From Flavobacteriaceae bacterium (GTDB lineage Bacteria > Bacteroidota > Bacteroidia > Flavobacteriales > Flavobacteriaceae): a stretch of 54,297 nucleotides of DNA. The notes under the pieces are model-generated. The model saw only the letters and a program-made list of their open reading frames with translations. It ran no database searches and was not told where the DNA came from. This document shows positions 16,525 through 26,513 of this stretch, piece after piece. The position numbers and the translations under genes are program-made. Numbering within the stretch: position 1 is the stretch's first letter; the number at the start of each line of letters is the position of its first letter. The stretch is taken from contig JANTGS010000010.1 of NCBI GenBank assembly GCA_024762795.1, positions 1-54,297 on the forward strand. Reading direction: 5' to 3'.

Positions 16525-18210
16525 TTAATAACCGGGATTTTGTGAAATTACCCCACCACTTAAGTCAATTGCATTAAGAGGAATAGGGCAGAGGTTATGT
16601 TTATCCTGATAGGGTTTGGCTGCAATTCCAAAAGGAGGAATTGTGCGGGCTTCATTGGCAATGTAATCATTCATTACCTGAGTTGCATTACCCCATCTTC
16701 TCAGATCAAATAAACGTTGACCTTCCATTCCAAGTTCTAATCTACGCTCAAACCTCACTGCTTTAATAGCATATTCTTTATCAGGGAAAGAAGTATAGGG
16801 TTCAATACTATAATTGGCAGCAGGATTACCCGATCCGTCAACATCTTTAACATAGGTCATATTTTTTGCTCTGTTTCTTATTTGGTTAACATAATTAAGA
16901 GCTTTGTCAAGATCACCACCTTCTGCAGCACATTCAGCAGCCATTAAGAGCACATCAGAATATCTCATGATATGATAGTTGATACCAGCTCTTTGCTGAC
17001 CCCAGCCACCGGTACCCATGTTGGCATCTTCTCCGGCATAATACATACTTTTCTTAGCTAAATAAGGCCCTGATATATCGGCAAAACTTGCACGTATCCA
17101 GTCTTTACCAGGATTAATACCCCAACCGTTAAAGTCGATACCTCTTCTTCCAACAGTATAGTCAAGTCTTGGGTCCAGAGGTCCTGTTTCAGGTGTGAAT
17201 GCTTCATCACTGAAAATACCATAATCATTGGCAACATCGTGCTGATTATAAGTATCTAGCAAAGGTAAACCATCCTTAGTCTGAAATGCATTAACCAGAT
17301 CCTGAGTTGCCTGGTAGAATCCACAACAAGAATTGATAGGTCCTCCACCGGGGAAGTTTAATGTACCACCACGGTTACCATTGTATGATTGTCCTGCATC
17401 TGCTGCAAACTGAATAGCAAATAATGATTCAACACTATTATCACCGGCTAATCTGAAATTATCAACATATTCTGGTAACAGGGCAAATTTTCCACTATTA
17501 ATTACCTCGTCAAATAGCGTTAAAGCCTCACCATATTTTTTTTGATATAGTAATACTTTACCCAGAAAAGCTTTAGCAGTCCAGGAAGTTGGTCTTCCTA
17601 CATCATTTTGAGTAGGGGCCAGATTATCTTTTGCAAAACTGAAATCAGCTTCAATTTTATCCCAAATTGGCCCCGGGTTTGGTTGATTAAACTCGGTATT
17701 AGCATAATTCTCTTCTGAGATGTACGGTGGATTACCCCAAATTCTTTGTAATTGGAAATTATAATAACCTCTTAAAAAACGGGCCTCAGCCATTTGTTGT
17801 GTAAAATCACCATCTGTAATTTGACTGATCAGATCGATAACAGCATTAGCTCTGTTAGTTCCTGCGTAAAGTGCTCTCCATCTTCCATATATATAAGGGT
17901 TTGAACTTGTCCAGTCAAATGTTTCTAATAAAAACAGATCTGCCTGGTCACCATTTGTACTCCCTTTATGGGCATCATCAGAAATTACATCAAACCACCA
18001 GTTATCACCGGTTTTTTCCCAGTCAGCACCTCCTGTAGCACTCATACCATCTAATAATGAATATGCACCGATTAATTTAAGGTCAATACCTTGTGCATTT
18101 TGAAGGTTTTCGTCACTTAAGGCGCCATATGCAGTTGATTCCGTAAAATCTTTACCACATGATAATACGCCTATCATCAATATTAATAAATATATTATTT
18201 TGTTTTTCAT
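16525..18210 (-). CDS. susD-like: SusD/RagB family nutrient-binding outer-membrane lipoprotein
   Basis: 561 residues, the usual SusD size. Lipobox VLSC with Cys18 anchors it to the outer membrane. SusD features include ARFLRGYYNFQLQRIWGNPP (TPR-like helix region), PTSWTAKAFLGKVLLYQKKY, and the C-terminal FERRLELGMEGQRLFDLRRW and LCPIPLNAIDLSGGVISQNP. It sits as a lid on the SusC transporter made by the gene 5 bp upstream. Aromatic-rich loops suggest a carbohydrate ligand, but the ligand cannot be read. Confidence 0.95.
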   Translation of the reverse strand: MKNKIIYLLILMIGVLSCGKDFTESTAYGALSDENLQNAQGIDLKLIGAYSLLDGMSATGGADWEKTGDNWWFDVISDDAHKGSTNGDQADLFLLETFDWTSSNPYIYGRWRALYAGTNRANAVIDLISQITDGDFTQQMAEARFLRGYYNFQLQRIWGNPPYISEENYANTEFNQPNPGPIWDKIEADFSFAKDNLAPTQNDVGRPTSWTAKAFLGKVLLYQKKYGEALTLFDEVINSGKFALLPEYVDNFRLAGDNSVESLFAIQFAADAGQSYNGNRGGTLNFPGGGPINSCCGFYQATQDLVNAFQTKDGLPLLDTYNQHDVANDYGIFSDEAFTPETGPLDPRLDYTVGRRGIDFNGWGINPGKDWIRASFADISGPYLAKKSMYYAGEDANMGTGGWGQQRAGINYHIMRYSDVLLMAAECAAEGGDLDKALNYVNQIRNRAKNMTYVKDVDGSGNPAANYSIEPYTSFPDKEYAIKAVRFERRLELGMEGQRLFDLRRWGNATQVMNDYIANEARTIPPFGIAAKPYQDKHNLCPIPLNAIDLSGGVISQNPGY

Positions 18211-18215
18211 CTTTT

Positions 18216-21200
18216 TTAGAATTTAATATTTAGACCAATTGAATACATCTTTGAAATTGGATAAACTCCAGAATCAACTCCTAAAGTTAAGTTATCATAA
18301 GAAACAACTTCAGGATCAAGACCATCATAACCAGTTATAGTAAACAAGTTACTTCCTTGTAAGTAAAGACGGATAGAATCTGACCCGATCTTGCCAGCAT
18401 AATCTTTACCAAAAGTATAACCAAATTGTAAGTTTCTCAACCTAAAGTAAGAACCGTCTTCTACAAAGTATGAATTAGGATTAGTCTCACTATTAGTAAT
18501 TGTTTGACTTAATGCAGGTAAACTGGCGTTAGTATTATCAGGTCTCCATGAGTCTAACACTCGGGTACTTCTGTTACCATCAAAGAAAGTTGGGAAATCA
18601 GTATAGATCTTTTCATAGTTATAGATATCATTTCCTTGCGATCCTGTAAAGAACATTGAGATATCAAATCCTTTATAGGCTGACATAAGGTTTATACCAT
18701 AAGTAAAATCCGGATGAGGAGAACCGATATAAGTTCTATCTTCATCATTAACAACGCCATCTTCATTTACATCTTCATAAGTAAATCTACCCACCTCATT
18801 AAATCCGGTAACTTTACGTCCATAGAAAGATGAAATAGGTCGTCCAACTTCTGTTCTGGTCATTGCTCCTCCTCTAAAACCACCGCTACCAGATTGAAAA
18901 TCACTAATTAATTCGGTAACTTCATTCTTATAATGTGAAAAATTGACATCTATACCATAGGTCCATTCAGAATCAGTAGTATCATGATATCCTAAGTTAA
19001 TATCATAACCGGTATTTTTAACATTACCTAAATTTACCAGTGGAGCTCCTGCATCAATAGCAGTAGTACTGATTAAGCTATTGTCACGTGTAATCAAATC
19101 TTTAGTTGTTATTTGATACCATTCAGCTCCAAATGTTAATTTACTTTCAAAAAATCCAAGTTCAACACCAAAGTTTAGTGATTCGGAAGTTTCCCATTTT
19201 AAATTTGGGTTACCAACCTGACTTAACATAGCTCCGGTTGAAATAGCACCTCCATTGATAGCATAATTGGCATACTGCTCATCTAAAGATGATATATTAA
19301 CTGTTGGGTTGTCAGCAGGCAATGTTTGGTTACCCAATTGACCCCATGAAGCTTTAAACTTAACTCTGTTCAATACTCCATCTTCGTTAAAGAAATCTTC
19401 ACCGCTCATTAACCAACCGGCACTAAACGATGGAAAAAAACCTGTTTTATTATCTCCTTTAAAACGAGAAGAAGTATCACTACGGAGCGTTGCTGTTAGA
19501 AAATATTTATTGGCATAGTTATAATCTATAGATCCAAAATAAGAAAACAACGAATTTTCATATCTGTAATTATAAGCTACGTTAGGGGTACCAGATCCAT
19601 TACTTAAGTTATAAAAATCAGGACTCTCGAACAAGTAACCTGTACGGGATACTTGTTTACCATCTCCTGTATTACGCACAGCTTCAACCCCTAATAAGGC
19701 ATTGATATTATGATCACCAAAGGATTTGGTATAATTTAAAACATTTGACCAGTTCCATCCAAGATCTGAATTATCGCTAACAGTTAAAGTATTAGTAGAA
19801 ACGGGTTCTGAATGTTCAGGATTCAAAGGACTAAATGATCTGGCATCCCAATTACTCAAACTAAAACCTAATGAACTTTTAAAAGTTAAACCATCGAAAA
19901 GATCAATAGCTCCATATATATCTCCAAAAACTCTTAATGATTTACCGTAATTATCTTTTGCCCTATAAAGATTAGCTAATGGGTTATTTGAATTACCTAT
20001 TTGAGCTGCTGCTGAATAAGTACCTGCAAAATTTCCATCATCATCATGAGTAGGAATTAAAGGGTTTACCCTTAATGCCATTTCTATATCATTTCTAGTG
20101 TTTGTATTTGAGTAGGCAACATTTAAATGTTCACCAACACGTAAAATTTCTTTAACTTTAAACTCAGAGTTGAGCCTTGTAGTCATTCGTTCAAATCCTG
20201 TGTATTTCAAAACTCCGTCTTTGGTCAAATAACCAACAGACATGAAATATTTTCCGGATTCAGTACCATTTTGTAATGATAAACTAACATTGGTGGTTGG
20301 TGCTGTTTGCGTAATTGCCCCGGGCCAGTAAGTTCCTCCTTTAGGTATTGTTACAGAAACAGGTACTCCTTGTAATTTATCCGGAACAACAGGTGTTGGC
20401 CCTGTTCCATATTGTGGGTGCGTAAGTACAGCACCATCATTTTTTAAACTTTCCCAGATCATATTACCATGTTGTTCAGGGTTTAAAAGATCCGGTAAAT
20501 TAGAGGCTTTAGAAAAACCTGAATAAATATCAAAAGTTAATACTGATCTATCCATGTTATATCCGCCACTTTTAGTGGTTACAATAATTACACCATTTGA
20601 AGCCCTTGCTCCATAAATAGAAGCGGCAGCATCTTTTAGCACGTTCATCTGATCAATATCAGCTGGATCGATACTGTTTAAAATATTAGGATCATCTGTT
20701 TGAACTCCATCTATAATATATAAGGGGTTGGTATTGTTGCTGGTTCCAAATCCACGAATGATAATCTTTGGAGCAGAACCGGGTGAACCGGCATTGGTTA
20801 CTGTAACACCTGTAACCCTGCCTTGTAAGGCCTCAGCAGCGTTGGCAACGGGAGTCTTCATGGCTTCGTCCATATCTACAGAAGCAACCGATCCGGTAAT
20901 ATCACCTCTTGTTTGTGATGCATAACCTGTAACGACAACCTCGTCTAACTGATTGGCTTCTTCTACTAAAGTTACATTAATTACTGATTGTCCGTTCACT
21001 AGAATCTCCTGGGCTACATACCCCACAAAACTATAGTGTAAAATTGCATCGGCAGGAACGTCATCAATGGTGTAATTACCATCAATATCAGTTGTTACTC
21101 CATGACTGGTCCCTTTTACTATAACATTTGCTCCCGGTAACGGACCGTTAGCATCAGATACAGTACCTGAAACACTTTGGGCATAACTGTTTATGCCGAA

Positions 21201-21254
21201 AAGTGCAAATCCCACTAGAAAAATTAAATTTCTAAATAAATGATTGTTTTTCAT
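18216..21254 (-). CDS. susC-like: SusC/RagA family TonB-dependent outer-membrane transporter
   Basis: 1012 residues. Signal peptide ends SYAQ (about residue 26). Next comes a carboxypeptidase-regulatory-like domain (VSGTVSDANGPLPGANVIVK, about 28-103), a TonB box region LDEVVVTGY, the plug with LQGRVTGVTV, NPLYIIDGVQTDD and NVLKDAAASIYGARASNGVI, and a long 22-strand-type barrel ending YSIGLNIKF. It imports a bound oligomer using TonB energy together with SusD. No SusR, ECF sigma/anti-sigma pair or HTCS is in the window, so its regulator is elsewhere or constitutive. The decayed IS element lies 431 bp upstream of its start. Confidence 0.96.
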   Translation of the reverse strand: MKNNHLFRNLIFLVGFALFGINSYAQSVSGTVSDANGPLPGANVIVKGTSHGVTTDIDGNYTIDDVPADAILHYSFVGYVAQEILVNGQSVINVTLVEEANQLDEVVVTGYASQTRGDITGSVASVDMDEAMKTPVANAAEALQGRVTGVTVTNAGSPGSAPKIIIRGFGTSNNTNPLYIIDGVQTDDPNILNSIDPADIDQMNVLKDAAASIYGARASNGVIIVTTKSGGYNMDRSVLTFDIYSGFSKASNLPDLLNPEQHGNMIWESLKNDGAVLTHPQYGTGPTPVVPDKLQGVPVSVTIPKGGTYWPGAITQTAPTTNVSLSLQNGTESGKYFMSVGYLTKDGVLKYTGFERMTTRLNSEFKVKEILRVGEHLNVAYSNTNTRNDIEMALRVNPLIPTHDDDGNFAGTYSAAAQIGNSNNPLANLYRAKDNYGKSLRVFGDIYGAIDLFDGLTFKSSLGFSLSNWDARSFSPLNPEHSEPVSTNTLTVSDNSDLGWNWSNVLNYTKSFGDHNINALLGVEAVRNTGDGKQVSRTGYLFESPDFYNLSNGSGTPNVAYNYRYENSLFSYFGSIDYNYANKYFLTATLRSDTSSRFKGDNKTGFFPSFSAGWLMSGEDFFNEDGVLNRVKFKASWGQLGNQTLPADNPTVNISSLDEQYANYAINGGAISTGAMLSQVGNPNLKWETSESLNFGVELGFFESKLTFGAEWYQITTKDLITRDNSLISTTAIDAGAPLVNLGNVKNTGYDINLGYHDTTDSEWTYGIDVNFSHYKNEVTELISDFQSGSGGFRGGAMTRTEVGRPISSFYGRKVTGFNEVGRFTYEDVNEDGVVNDEDRTYIGSPHPDFTYGINLMSAYKGFDISMFFTGSQGNDIYNYEKIYTDFPTFFDGNRSTRVLDSWRPDNTNASLPALSQTITNSETNPNSYFVEDGSYFRLRNLQFGYTFGKDYAGKIGSDSIRLYLQGSNLFTITGYDGLDPEVVSYDNLTLGVDSGVYPISKMYSIGLNIKF

Positions 21255-21675
21255 AAAAAATTATCTGATTAATAAATAAATTGAGTTAATAATACTTTTA
21301 TTTCTAAACAACTAAAGAATATATTTGTGTTAAAAAAAACAAAAAATATATACCAATAGCAGTAAAACATCCATAAACAACATAAAAAAACGAATATAAT
21401 TGTTTTATATAGTGTAAATAGTTAACAATATAAACATAATATAAATCTTTTATCTTCGCGGTATTGTCAAGAATATACGCAATGTATATATAATTTTTTA
21501 AAAATTAACATATTTTAAGATAAAATCGCTATTTCAAAAATTATTTAGAATTGTTATAAATTGCATTTTGTGTAAAATTCACACTTTAAAAATGTTTTGA
21601 TATTCCTTTTTGGTTTATTGTTAGTTCAAACTTAACTAGACCGTTGTAGGACAGCTTCAACAGTAAAAAAGTCAT
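21255..21675. other. AT-rich leader region of susC, no gene seen
   Basis: About 420 bp, very AT-rich, with no coding frame that I can support. On the minus strand TAAGTTTG at 21627-21634 matches the -7 consensus with a TTG 23 nt further upstream, but this would give a leader of about 370 nt. No clear closer promoter. It probably holds the susC promoter. Confidence 0.4.
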
Positions 21676-21684
21676 TTATTTAAT
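21676..21684. repeat. Left target-site duplication of the IS1595-type element
   Basis: TTATTTAAT, identical to 22674-22682 on the other side of the element. IS1595 members usually duplicate 8 bp; the ninth base may match by chance. Confidence 0.75.
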
Positions 21685-22673
21685 GGGGTTACCCATTTAA
21701 GTCGCATTTAATTTAATAGCTTCGTGTGTTATCGGTTGATGCTCGATACATCTGTTAATTATTTTGTCTAAAATTTATCCAAGATGATTTCTTCTATTGA
21801 ATCTGAAGAAGTATTCATCAATATAATTCTGAAGGTATTCTTTATTGCAGTAGGAATGAACTCCTCTAAGCCAGTTTTTAAAATTCCTAATCTGAATATG
21901 AAGCATCTTAAAATTCTTTCCTTGATTGGATAAAGTTTGCTTCAAATTAGGATAATCTTCATTAAGAGGTTTGTATCCAGACCATCCATCTGCCAATACT
22001 TCTGCATCATTTTTGATATGATGATCAAAGATTGGCTGTAGGGATTTAGCACCATAATCTTGAATAACTCTGGCATAATCCCTTCCTGATTTACCTTTTC
22101 TATGCTCAAATGCAATAACTACTCTTACTTTTTTATCACTTTTACTTCTTCCTTGTTCTCCTGCTTGGGGAGTGCCTATTTCAAATTCGTCAACAAGAAC
22201 CTCATCTTCTAAAGGAAACTGCTCACTGCTTTTCATTGCAACCTGTACTTTCTGACGAAATATCCAAGCTGTTTTCTGATTTACCCCAAAGTGTTCCGCA
22301 AGCCAAATACATTTGCTCCTTTTTACTTGTAACAATCTCATAGAGCATCTCAAAGGCTTTGTCGATACCAAACTTTAACTTATGAAATATGGTTCCTGTA
22401 GTGGTAGACTCATCATAACCACATTTACTACAACTACGGCTTGCCGGTTACTTTCCTTTAATATACACTTGTTACTCACATCTTTTACAACTATACCCTT
22501 CCTTCCATTTAAGTTCTGCTAAAAAATTATAGCAATCTTCCTTCGTTGTAAATCGCTCCTTAAAAGTTTGTCTATCAATATCTTTTAGTATTCTCATTTC
22601 TCTCGGTATTGAATACAATTTACAAAATAATACTCTCATAAACAACTATTTGTGAACTAAATAGGTAACCCTA
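21685..22673 (-). mobile_element. Decayed IS1595-family insertion sequence
   Basis: About 989 bp bounded by imperfect inverted repeats: GGGGTTACCCATTTAAGTC on the left and, reverse-complemented on the right, TAGGGTTACCTATTTAGTTC. It is flanked by the direct repeat TTATTTAAT on both sides. Inside is one transposase gene with several lesions. The clean ends show an ordinary transposition event, and the lesions show it is no longer active by itself. It lies between the SMP-30-like gene and susC. Confidence 0.85.
21697..22597 (-). pseudogene. IS1595-family (ISXO2-like) transposase, inactivated
   Basis: Reading from the ATG at 22597: MRILKDIDRQTFKERFTT, then a zinc-ribbon-like N-terminus with Cys pairs (CKRC, CSKC). 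Two in-frame stops break it: TAA at 22472-22474 and TAA at 22448-22450. A frameshift lies near 22310-22375. The ISXO2 DDE domain then reads VDEFEIG, LADGWSGYKPL and IRNFKNWLRGVHSYC up to YIDEYFFRFNRRNHLG. A third stop at 21775-21777 is followed by the natural tail ILDKIINRCIEHQPITHEA, ending at 21697 next to the inverted repeat. At least four lesions. Confidence 0.85.
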
Positions 22674-22682
22674 TTATTTAAT
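22674..22682. repeat. Right target-site duplication of the IS1595-type element
   Basis: TTATTTAAT, the partner of 21676-21684. Confidence 0.75.
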
Positions 22683-22734
22683 ATTTAAGCACTTTTTTAC
22701 AGACACTATTCAGATTAGAATTATTAGAAGAGGT

Positions 22735-23700
22735 TTATTCCTTAAAAATACTATTTTTTACTCCTTTAACACCGGGAATCACTTTAAACACAGAGCCTGC
22801 CTCAGGAAATCTTTCTTTTTCCTCTTGAGTCATATCTATACTGGCTGTTGTAATGTATAATATATTCAGATCTTTTCCTCCAAAGGAACAGGAAGTAATA
22901 TTATGGGCAGGTACTTCTATTTTTCGGATTAGTTTTCCGGAAACGGGATCAAAATTACCAACCGCATTTCCGTTCCATAAGGCTACCCAGAGTTTGTCAT
23001 TTTCATCAATGCACATCCCATCGGGGAAACCTAAGGATTCGGGAACTTTAACAGCAATTCTTGCATTGGATATAGTGGCAGTTTCAGGATTGTAATCATA
23101 GGCCATGATTTTTCCGGTAGGGGTGTCGGTATAGTACATGGTCTTATGATCCTTTGTCCATACAATTCCGTTGGATATGGTAATGCTGTCCAGCATTGCC
23201 GTGGCTTTTCCATCCGAGCCGATCTTATACAAATGAGCACTTGCCACGTCCTGCTTCAGATTCATAGACCCCACCCATAAATTTCCGTTCGGATCGCATT
23301 TCCCATCATTAAACCGGTTGATGGTAAGTTTAGATTCTACATCAGAAAAAAGGCTGAGTGCTCCGGTTTGAGTATTGATCCGGTAAATTCCATCTTCCAG
23401 TGCTACCAGTGCTTCATCCTTTTTTGTGGTTGGCACAACAGTCCCAACTCTGGAAGGTAAATTAAAAACGAGGTCCTTTTGGGTTTCGGGCTTGTAAATA
23501 TGGAGTTTTTTTCCTTCTATATCTATCCAGTAGAGTTCACTCGTTTTATAGTTCCAGAAGGAGCCCTCTCCTAAAAGTGATTTTATATTAAGCTCCAGAG
23601 TAGCTATATTATTTTCTTCTTCATTCTTATGATACTTACAACTCGTATTCAATAGAATAATAAATATTAATGAGGTAAAAAACAGTAGATTTCTATTCAT
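22735..23700 (-). CDS. SMP-30/gluconolactonase-like beta-propeller lipoprotein
   Basis: 321 residues. Lipobox-like LNTSC puts the lipidated Cys at about 21. The rest is an SGL/SMP-30 six-bladed propeller with the metal ligands in place: Glu in LLGEGSFW, Asn in NRFNDGKCDPNGNLWVG, Asn in SNGIVW and Asp in GFPDGMCID. Relatives hydrolyse sugar lactones. Being lipidated, it would act in the periplasm or at the surface. Its start overlaps the end of the methyltransferase gene by 8 nt, so they are coupled. The IS element separates it from susC. Confidence 0.86.
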   Translation of the reverse strand: MNRNLLFFTSLIFIILLNTSCKYHKNEEENNIATLELNIKSLLGEGSFWNYKTSELYWIDIEGKKLHIYKPETQKDLVFNLPSRVGTVVPTTKKDEALVALEDGIYRINTQTGALSLFSDVESKLTINRFNDGKCDPNGNLWVGSMNLKQDVASAHLYKIGSDGKATAMLDSITISNGIVWTKDHKTMYYTDTPTGKIMAYDYNPETATISNARIAVKVPESLGFPDGMCIDENDKLWVALWNGNAVGNFDPVSGKLIRKIEVPAHNITSCSFGGKDLNILYITTASIDMTQEEKERFPEAGSVFKVIPGVKGVKNSIFKE

Positions 23701-24475
23701 AATTGTTGTTTTTAATTCCTGTTAAATAAAGAATAACACCCGGGCCTGATTTTATCTTTTTGATTTCCCAGATATAATTCTCATTTCCTTTTACTTTCGA
23801 AATCAATTCCTGCATTTCTTTAACAGAATAGGTGCGTAATGATGAAACAATACCATCCCACCATACAAATACCGGTACCAACGGGATTAGATAAGTAAAA
23901 ATAATCCTTCCAATTTTAAAGGGTCTTATAAAAGGCGTGGTCAGTAAAACGGTAATTGGCGAAAAGAACATGGCCAGAATACTGGCCAGGCTTCTCTCCT
24001 GAGCCTCAAAAATGGCGATATTGTTCTGAGAATCTACTGCATTCTGAAGGATCATGACAGCATCATCAGGTTTAAAATGATGAAGTGAAAGAAATTGAGT
24101 GCGCAATCCTTTTAAGTCTTCAGGAACCTTCCGGGCATCTACCGGCGTATCTACATAAGTTAAATTGGAAGCCTGTTTTTTTATGTATTCAAAAGCTTCC
24201 CGGTTGGGATAAAGATCGGTAAGAACGATCTTAAGATCAGAAAATTTGTTTTGAAGTTTAGTGTTCAGCCATATCAATCCGCCGCCACCACCGGATGCCA
24301 AATCAATAATCGTATGATCTTCACTTTGTCCAATAATTCTTTCAAGTATGGGGATTGCCGGACTGAATAACTTGGTTTTATTAGATAGGAATTGTAAGAA
24401 ATCAGTCATATAATCCCTTAATAAATCGGGGAACCATTTCAGATCTTCAAATTCAAAAAGATGTATTCTTGCCAT
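23693..24475 (-). CDS. Class I SAM-dependent methyltransferase-like protein with membrane segment
   Basis: 260 residues from the ATG at 24475 (an in-frame TTG three codons earlier is less likely). Residues about 55-70 hold the SAM motif I (TIIDLASGGGGGLIWL) and VLTDLYPNREAFEY follows as motif II. A hydrophobic stretch near residues 165-210 (ILAMFFSPITVLLTTPFI, IIFTYLIPLVPVFVWW) suggests membrane association, unusual for this fold. Its stop overlaps the SMP-30-like gene by 8 nt. Substrate unknown. Confidence 0.75.
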   Translation of the reverse strand: MARIHLFEFEDLKWFPDLLRDYMTDFLQFLSNKTKLFSPAIPILERIIGQSEDHTIIDLASGGGGGLIWLNTKLQNKFSDLKIVLTDLYPNREAFEYIKKQASNLTYVDTPVDARKVPEDLKGLRTQFLSLHHFKPDDAVMILQNAVDSQNNIAIFEAQERSLASILAMFFSPITVLLTTPFIRPFKIGRIIFTYLIPLVPVFVWWDGIVSSLRTYSVKEMQELISKVKGNENYIWEIKKIKSGPGVILYLTGIKNNNYE

Positions 24476-24530
24476 AGTATTCAAAAGTATGAAAATAGAT
24501 TATTTACAACAAGTATACATTGTTATTTGA

Positions 24531-26396
24531 TCATTTCTTTGCTCTGCTTTGTAAATCTTCTCTTGAGATTCTTAACTCCCGGCCAATAGGCTTAAGATTG
24601 AGAAGTGTTTGAGTTCTCAGGTCAAGTTTCCCTGCAGGTATTTCAAATGCTCCGGTATATTTTTTTCCGAATCTTGAGGGGTAAGTATTGTTGATCGTGT
24701 AATAGATCTCGGATCCCGGTACCGAATTTGTCAATTCACACATCAGTTTGTCGCCTTTTGTGTAAACTTTTACTTCAGGATCGTAAACTGCTTTACAGAT
24801 ATTTAGATTTTCAGCATCAAAGCGGTCAAAATGTACACGGGTTCTCCTTATAAAATCGTTCCAGTTCTTGTCTTTTTTCTGGCTCCAGGCCACTTCTGCA
24901 GTAGCGAAAGCTCTTGGGTAGGTCATGTAATAGGCAAAAGGAAGCGTAGGGACAGCTTCAGTCCATAAATTTGCCTGAGCCCCTAAAATATATTTAGGAT
25001 CAACCCCCTGGGGAACCGGTTCAAAGCTGTAGGCTTTTTCCAGACTTAAACTGGCATAGATCGTATTCTCTACCGTAGGATCTCCCTGCATATAATCAAT
25101 ATAAGCATAGGTAGTTGGCGACATGACCACTTCGTGCCCCATCTTGGCAGCCTCAATTCCGCCTTTCATGCCTCTCCAGCTCATCACAGCAGCACCTTCT
25201 GCCAGTCCTCCTTCGAGGATCTCATCCCAGCCCATCATTTTCTTTCCCTTTTTACTGATGATCTTTTCTACTCGCTTAACAAAATAGCTCTGTAATTCAT
25301 GGCTGTTCTTAATCTTATTTTTTTTCATAAATTTCTGTACTTCAGGATCTTTTTCCCAGTAGCCGTGATAACATTCATCTCCTCCCATATGGATGTATTC
25401 GCCGGGAAACAATTGAGCTACTTCGGTAAAGATCTTGTCAATAAAATCATAAACCTTTTCATCTGCCGGATTGAGTGTATTTTCAACCAGCATGGTAAAC
25501 GTTCCGTCATTATGCCATTCGGCAAATTTATTACCCGGACTTACATATTTAGGTTCTTTTTTAGTGGAAAATTCAGGATAAGCAGCTAATGCAGCCATGC
25601 TGTGGCCCGGCATATCTATTTCCGGTACAATAGTGATATTTCTTGCTGCAGCGTAACGAACGATGTCTTTGATCTGCTCCTGTGTATAAAAACCTCCGTA
25701 AGTTGCTTTTTCTCCCGGTTTAGGAGCTTCTAATTCCTCTGTATCGAATTTACCATGACGCTCTACTCTCCAGGCCCCTTTTTCTGTCAGTTTTGGAAGA
25801 GATTTGATTTCAATTCTCCAACCGTTATCATCGGTCAGATGCCAGTGAAATACATTGAATTTATATTGCGACATCAAATCGATATAGGCTTTAACTTCAT
25901 CAACTGTAAAGAAATGACGACTTACATCAAGCATAAGCCCTCGCCATCCAAAACGCGGATAATCAACTATTTTACAACCTTTTAGGCTTGTGGTTTCCAT
26001 TTCTTTCTTAACAGGTAAAATTTGTTTTAAAGTTTGATATCCGTTAAATATGCCGGCCGCTTTGTTGGCAGTCAGAAAGATTCCCTGAGCATTAATCTCC
26101 AGATTGTATCCTTCATTGCCAAGTTTCGGGTTTTTCTTTTTGTTCTGGCTGACCTCAATTGTTTTTTGAGTTCCGTTTGTTTGCTTTGTAAAACCTTTAG
26201 CTGAAAGATATTGTTTAAACTGACGGGTAAACCGATCAACATCTTTATCGTTTACGTCTGTACGAATGTTAAGACTGTTGAACACCAGTTCATTAGAAGT
26301 TTGTACATAATTCACCGGAGCGGGAATTATTGTATGTTGTGCTTTGGTTTGTTGAATGATCGTGAATACCATCAGGGTAAAAAATATTTTTCTCAT
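24531..26396 (-). CDS. GH20 beta-N-acetylhexosaminidase, secreted
   Basis: 621 residues, removes terminal beta-GlcNAc or beta-GalNAc by substrate-assisted catalysis. Signal peptide 1-19 (TKA/Q). GH20b-like N-terminal domain at about 22-140, catalytic barrel from WRGLMLDVSRHFFTVDEVK. The Asp-Glu catalytic pair is Asp340-Glu341 in YIHMGGDECYHGYW. VFHWHLTDDNGWRIEIK and VPEIDMPGHSMAALAAYP are also typical. The C-terminal region (YDPEVKVYTKGDKLMCELTN onward) resembles an accessory beta-sandwich domain. It is the first gene of the minus-strand run that leads to susC/susD, 56 bp upstream of the methyltransferase. Linear PUL-like context suggests HexNAc-containing glycans. Confidence 0.95.
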   Translation of the reverse strand: MRKIFFTLMVFTIIQQTKAQHTIIPAPVNYVQTSNELVFNSLNIRTDVNDKDVDRFTRQFKQYLSAKGFTKQTNGTQKTIEVSQNKKKNPKLGNEGYNLEINAQGIFLTANKAAGIFNGYQTLKQILPVKKEMETTSLKGCKIVDYPRFGWRGLMLDVSRHFFTVDEVKAYIDLMSQYKFNVFHWHLTDDNGWRIEIKSLPKLTEKGAWRVERHGKFDTEELEAPKPGEKATYGGFYTQEQIKDIVRYAAARNITIVPEIDMPGHSMAALAAYPEFSTKKEPKYVSPGNKFAEWHNDGTFTMLVENTLNPADEKVYDFIDKIFTEVAQLFPGEYIHMGGDECYHGYWEKDPEVQKFMKKNKIKNSHELQSYFVKRVEKIISKKGKKMMGWDEILEGGLAEGAAVMSWRGMKGGIEAAKMGHEVVMSPTTYAYIDYMQGDPTVENTIYASLSLEKAYSFEPVPQGVDPKYILGAQANLWTEAVPTLPFAYYMTYPRAFATAEVAWSQKKDKNWNDFIRRTRVHFDRFDAENLNICKAVYDPEVKVYTKGDKLMCELTNSVPGSEIYYTINNTYPSRFGKKYTGAFEIPAGKLDLRTQTLLNLKPIGRELRISREDLQSRAKK

Positions 26397-26513
26397 TTTA
26401 TTCAGATTAAGTAAATTTAAAACTATGCTAAATAAAGCTATTTCAATAAATTACTGAATTATTTTAGCTCAACAACATCAATTTGTCGATAGAATTACAA
26501 AAGTTTTAAAAAA

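Noticed and set aside
18216-21254. Siderophore receptor
   Set aside because: The carboxypeptidase-regulatory-like N-terminus, the SusC plug signature and the adjacent SusD make it a SusC/RagA transporter.
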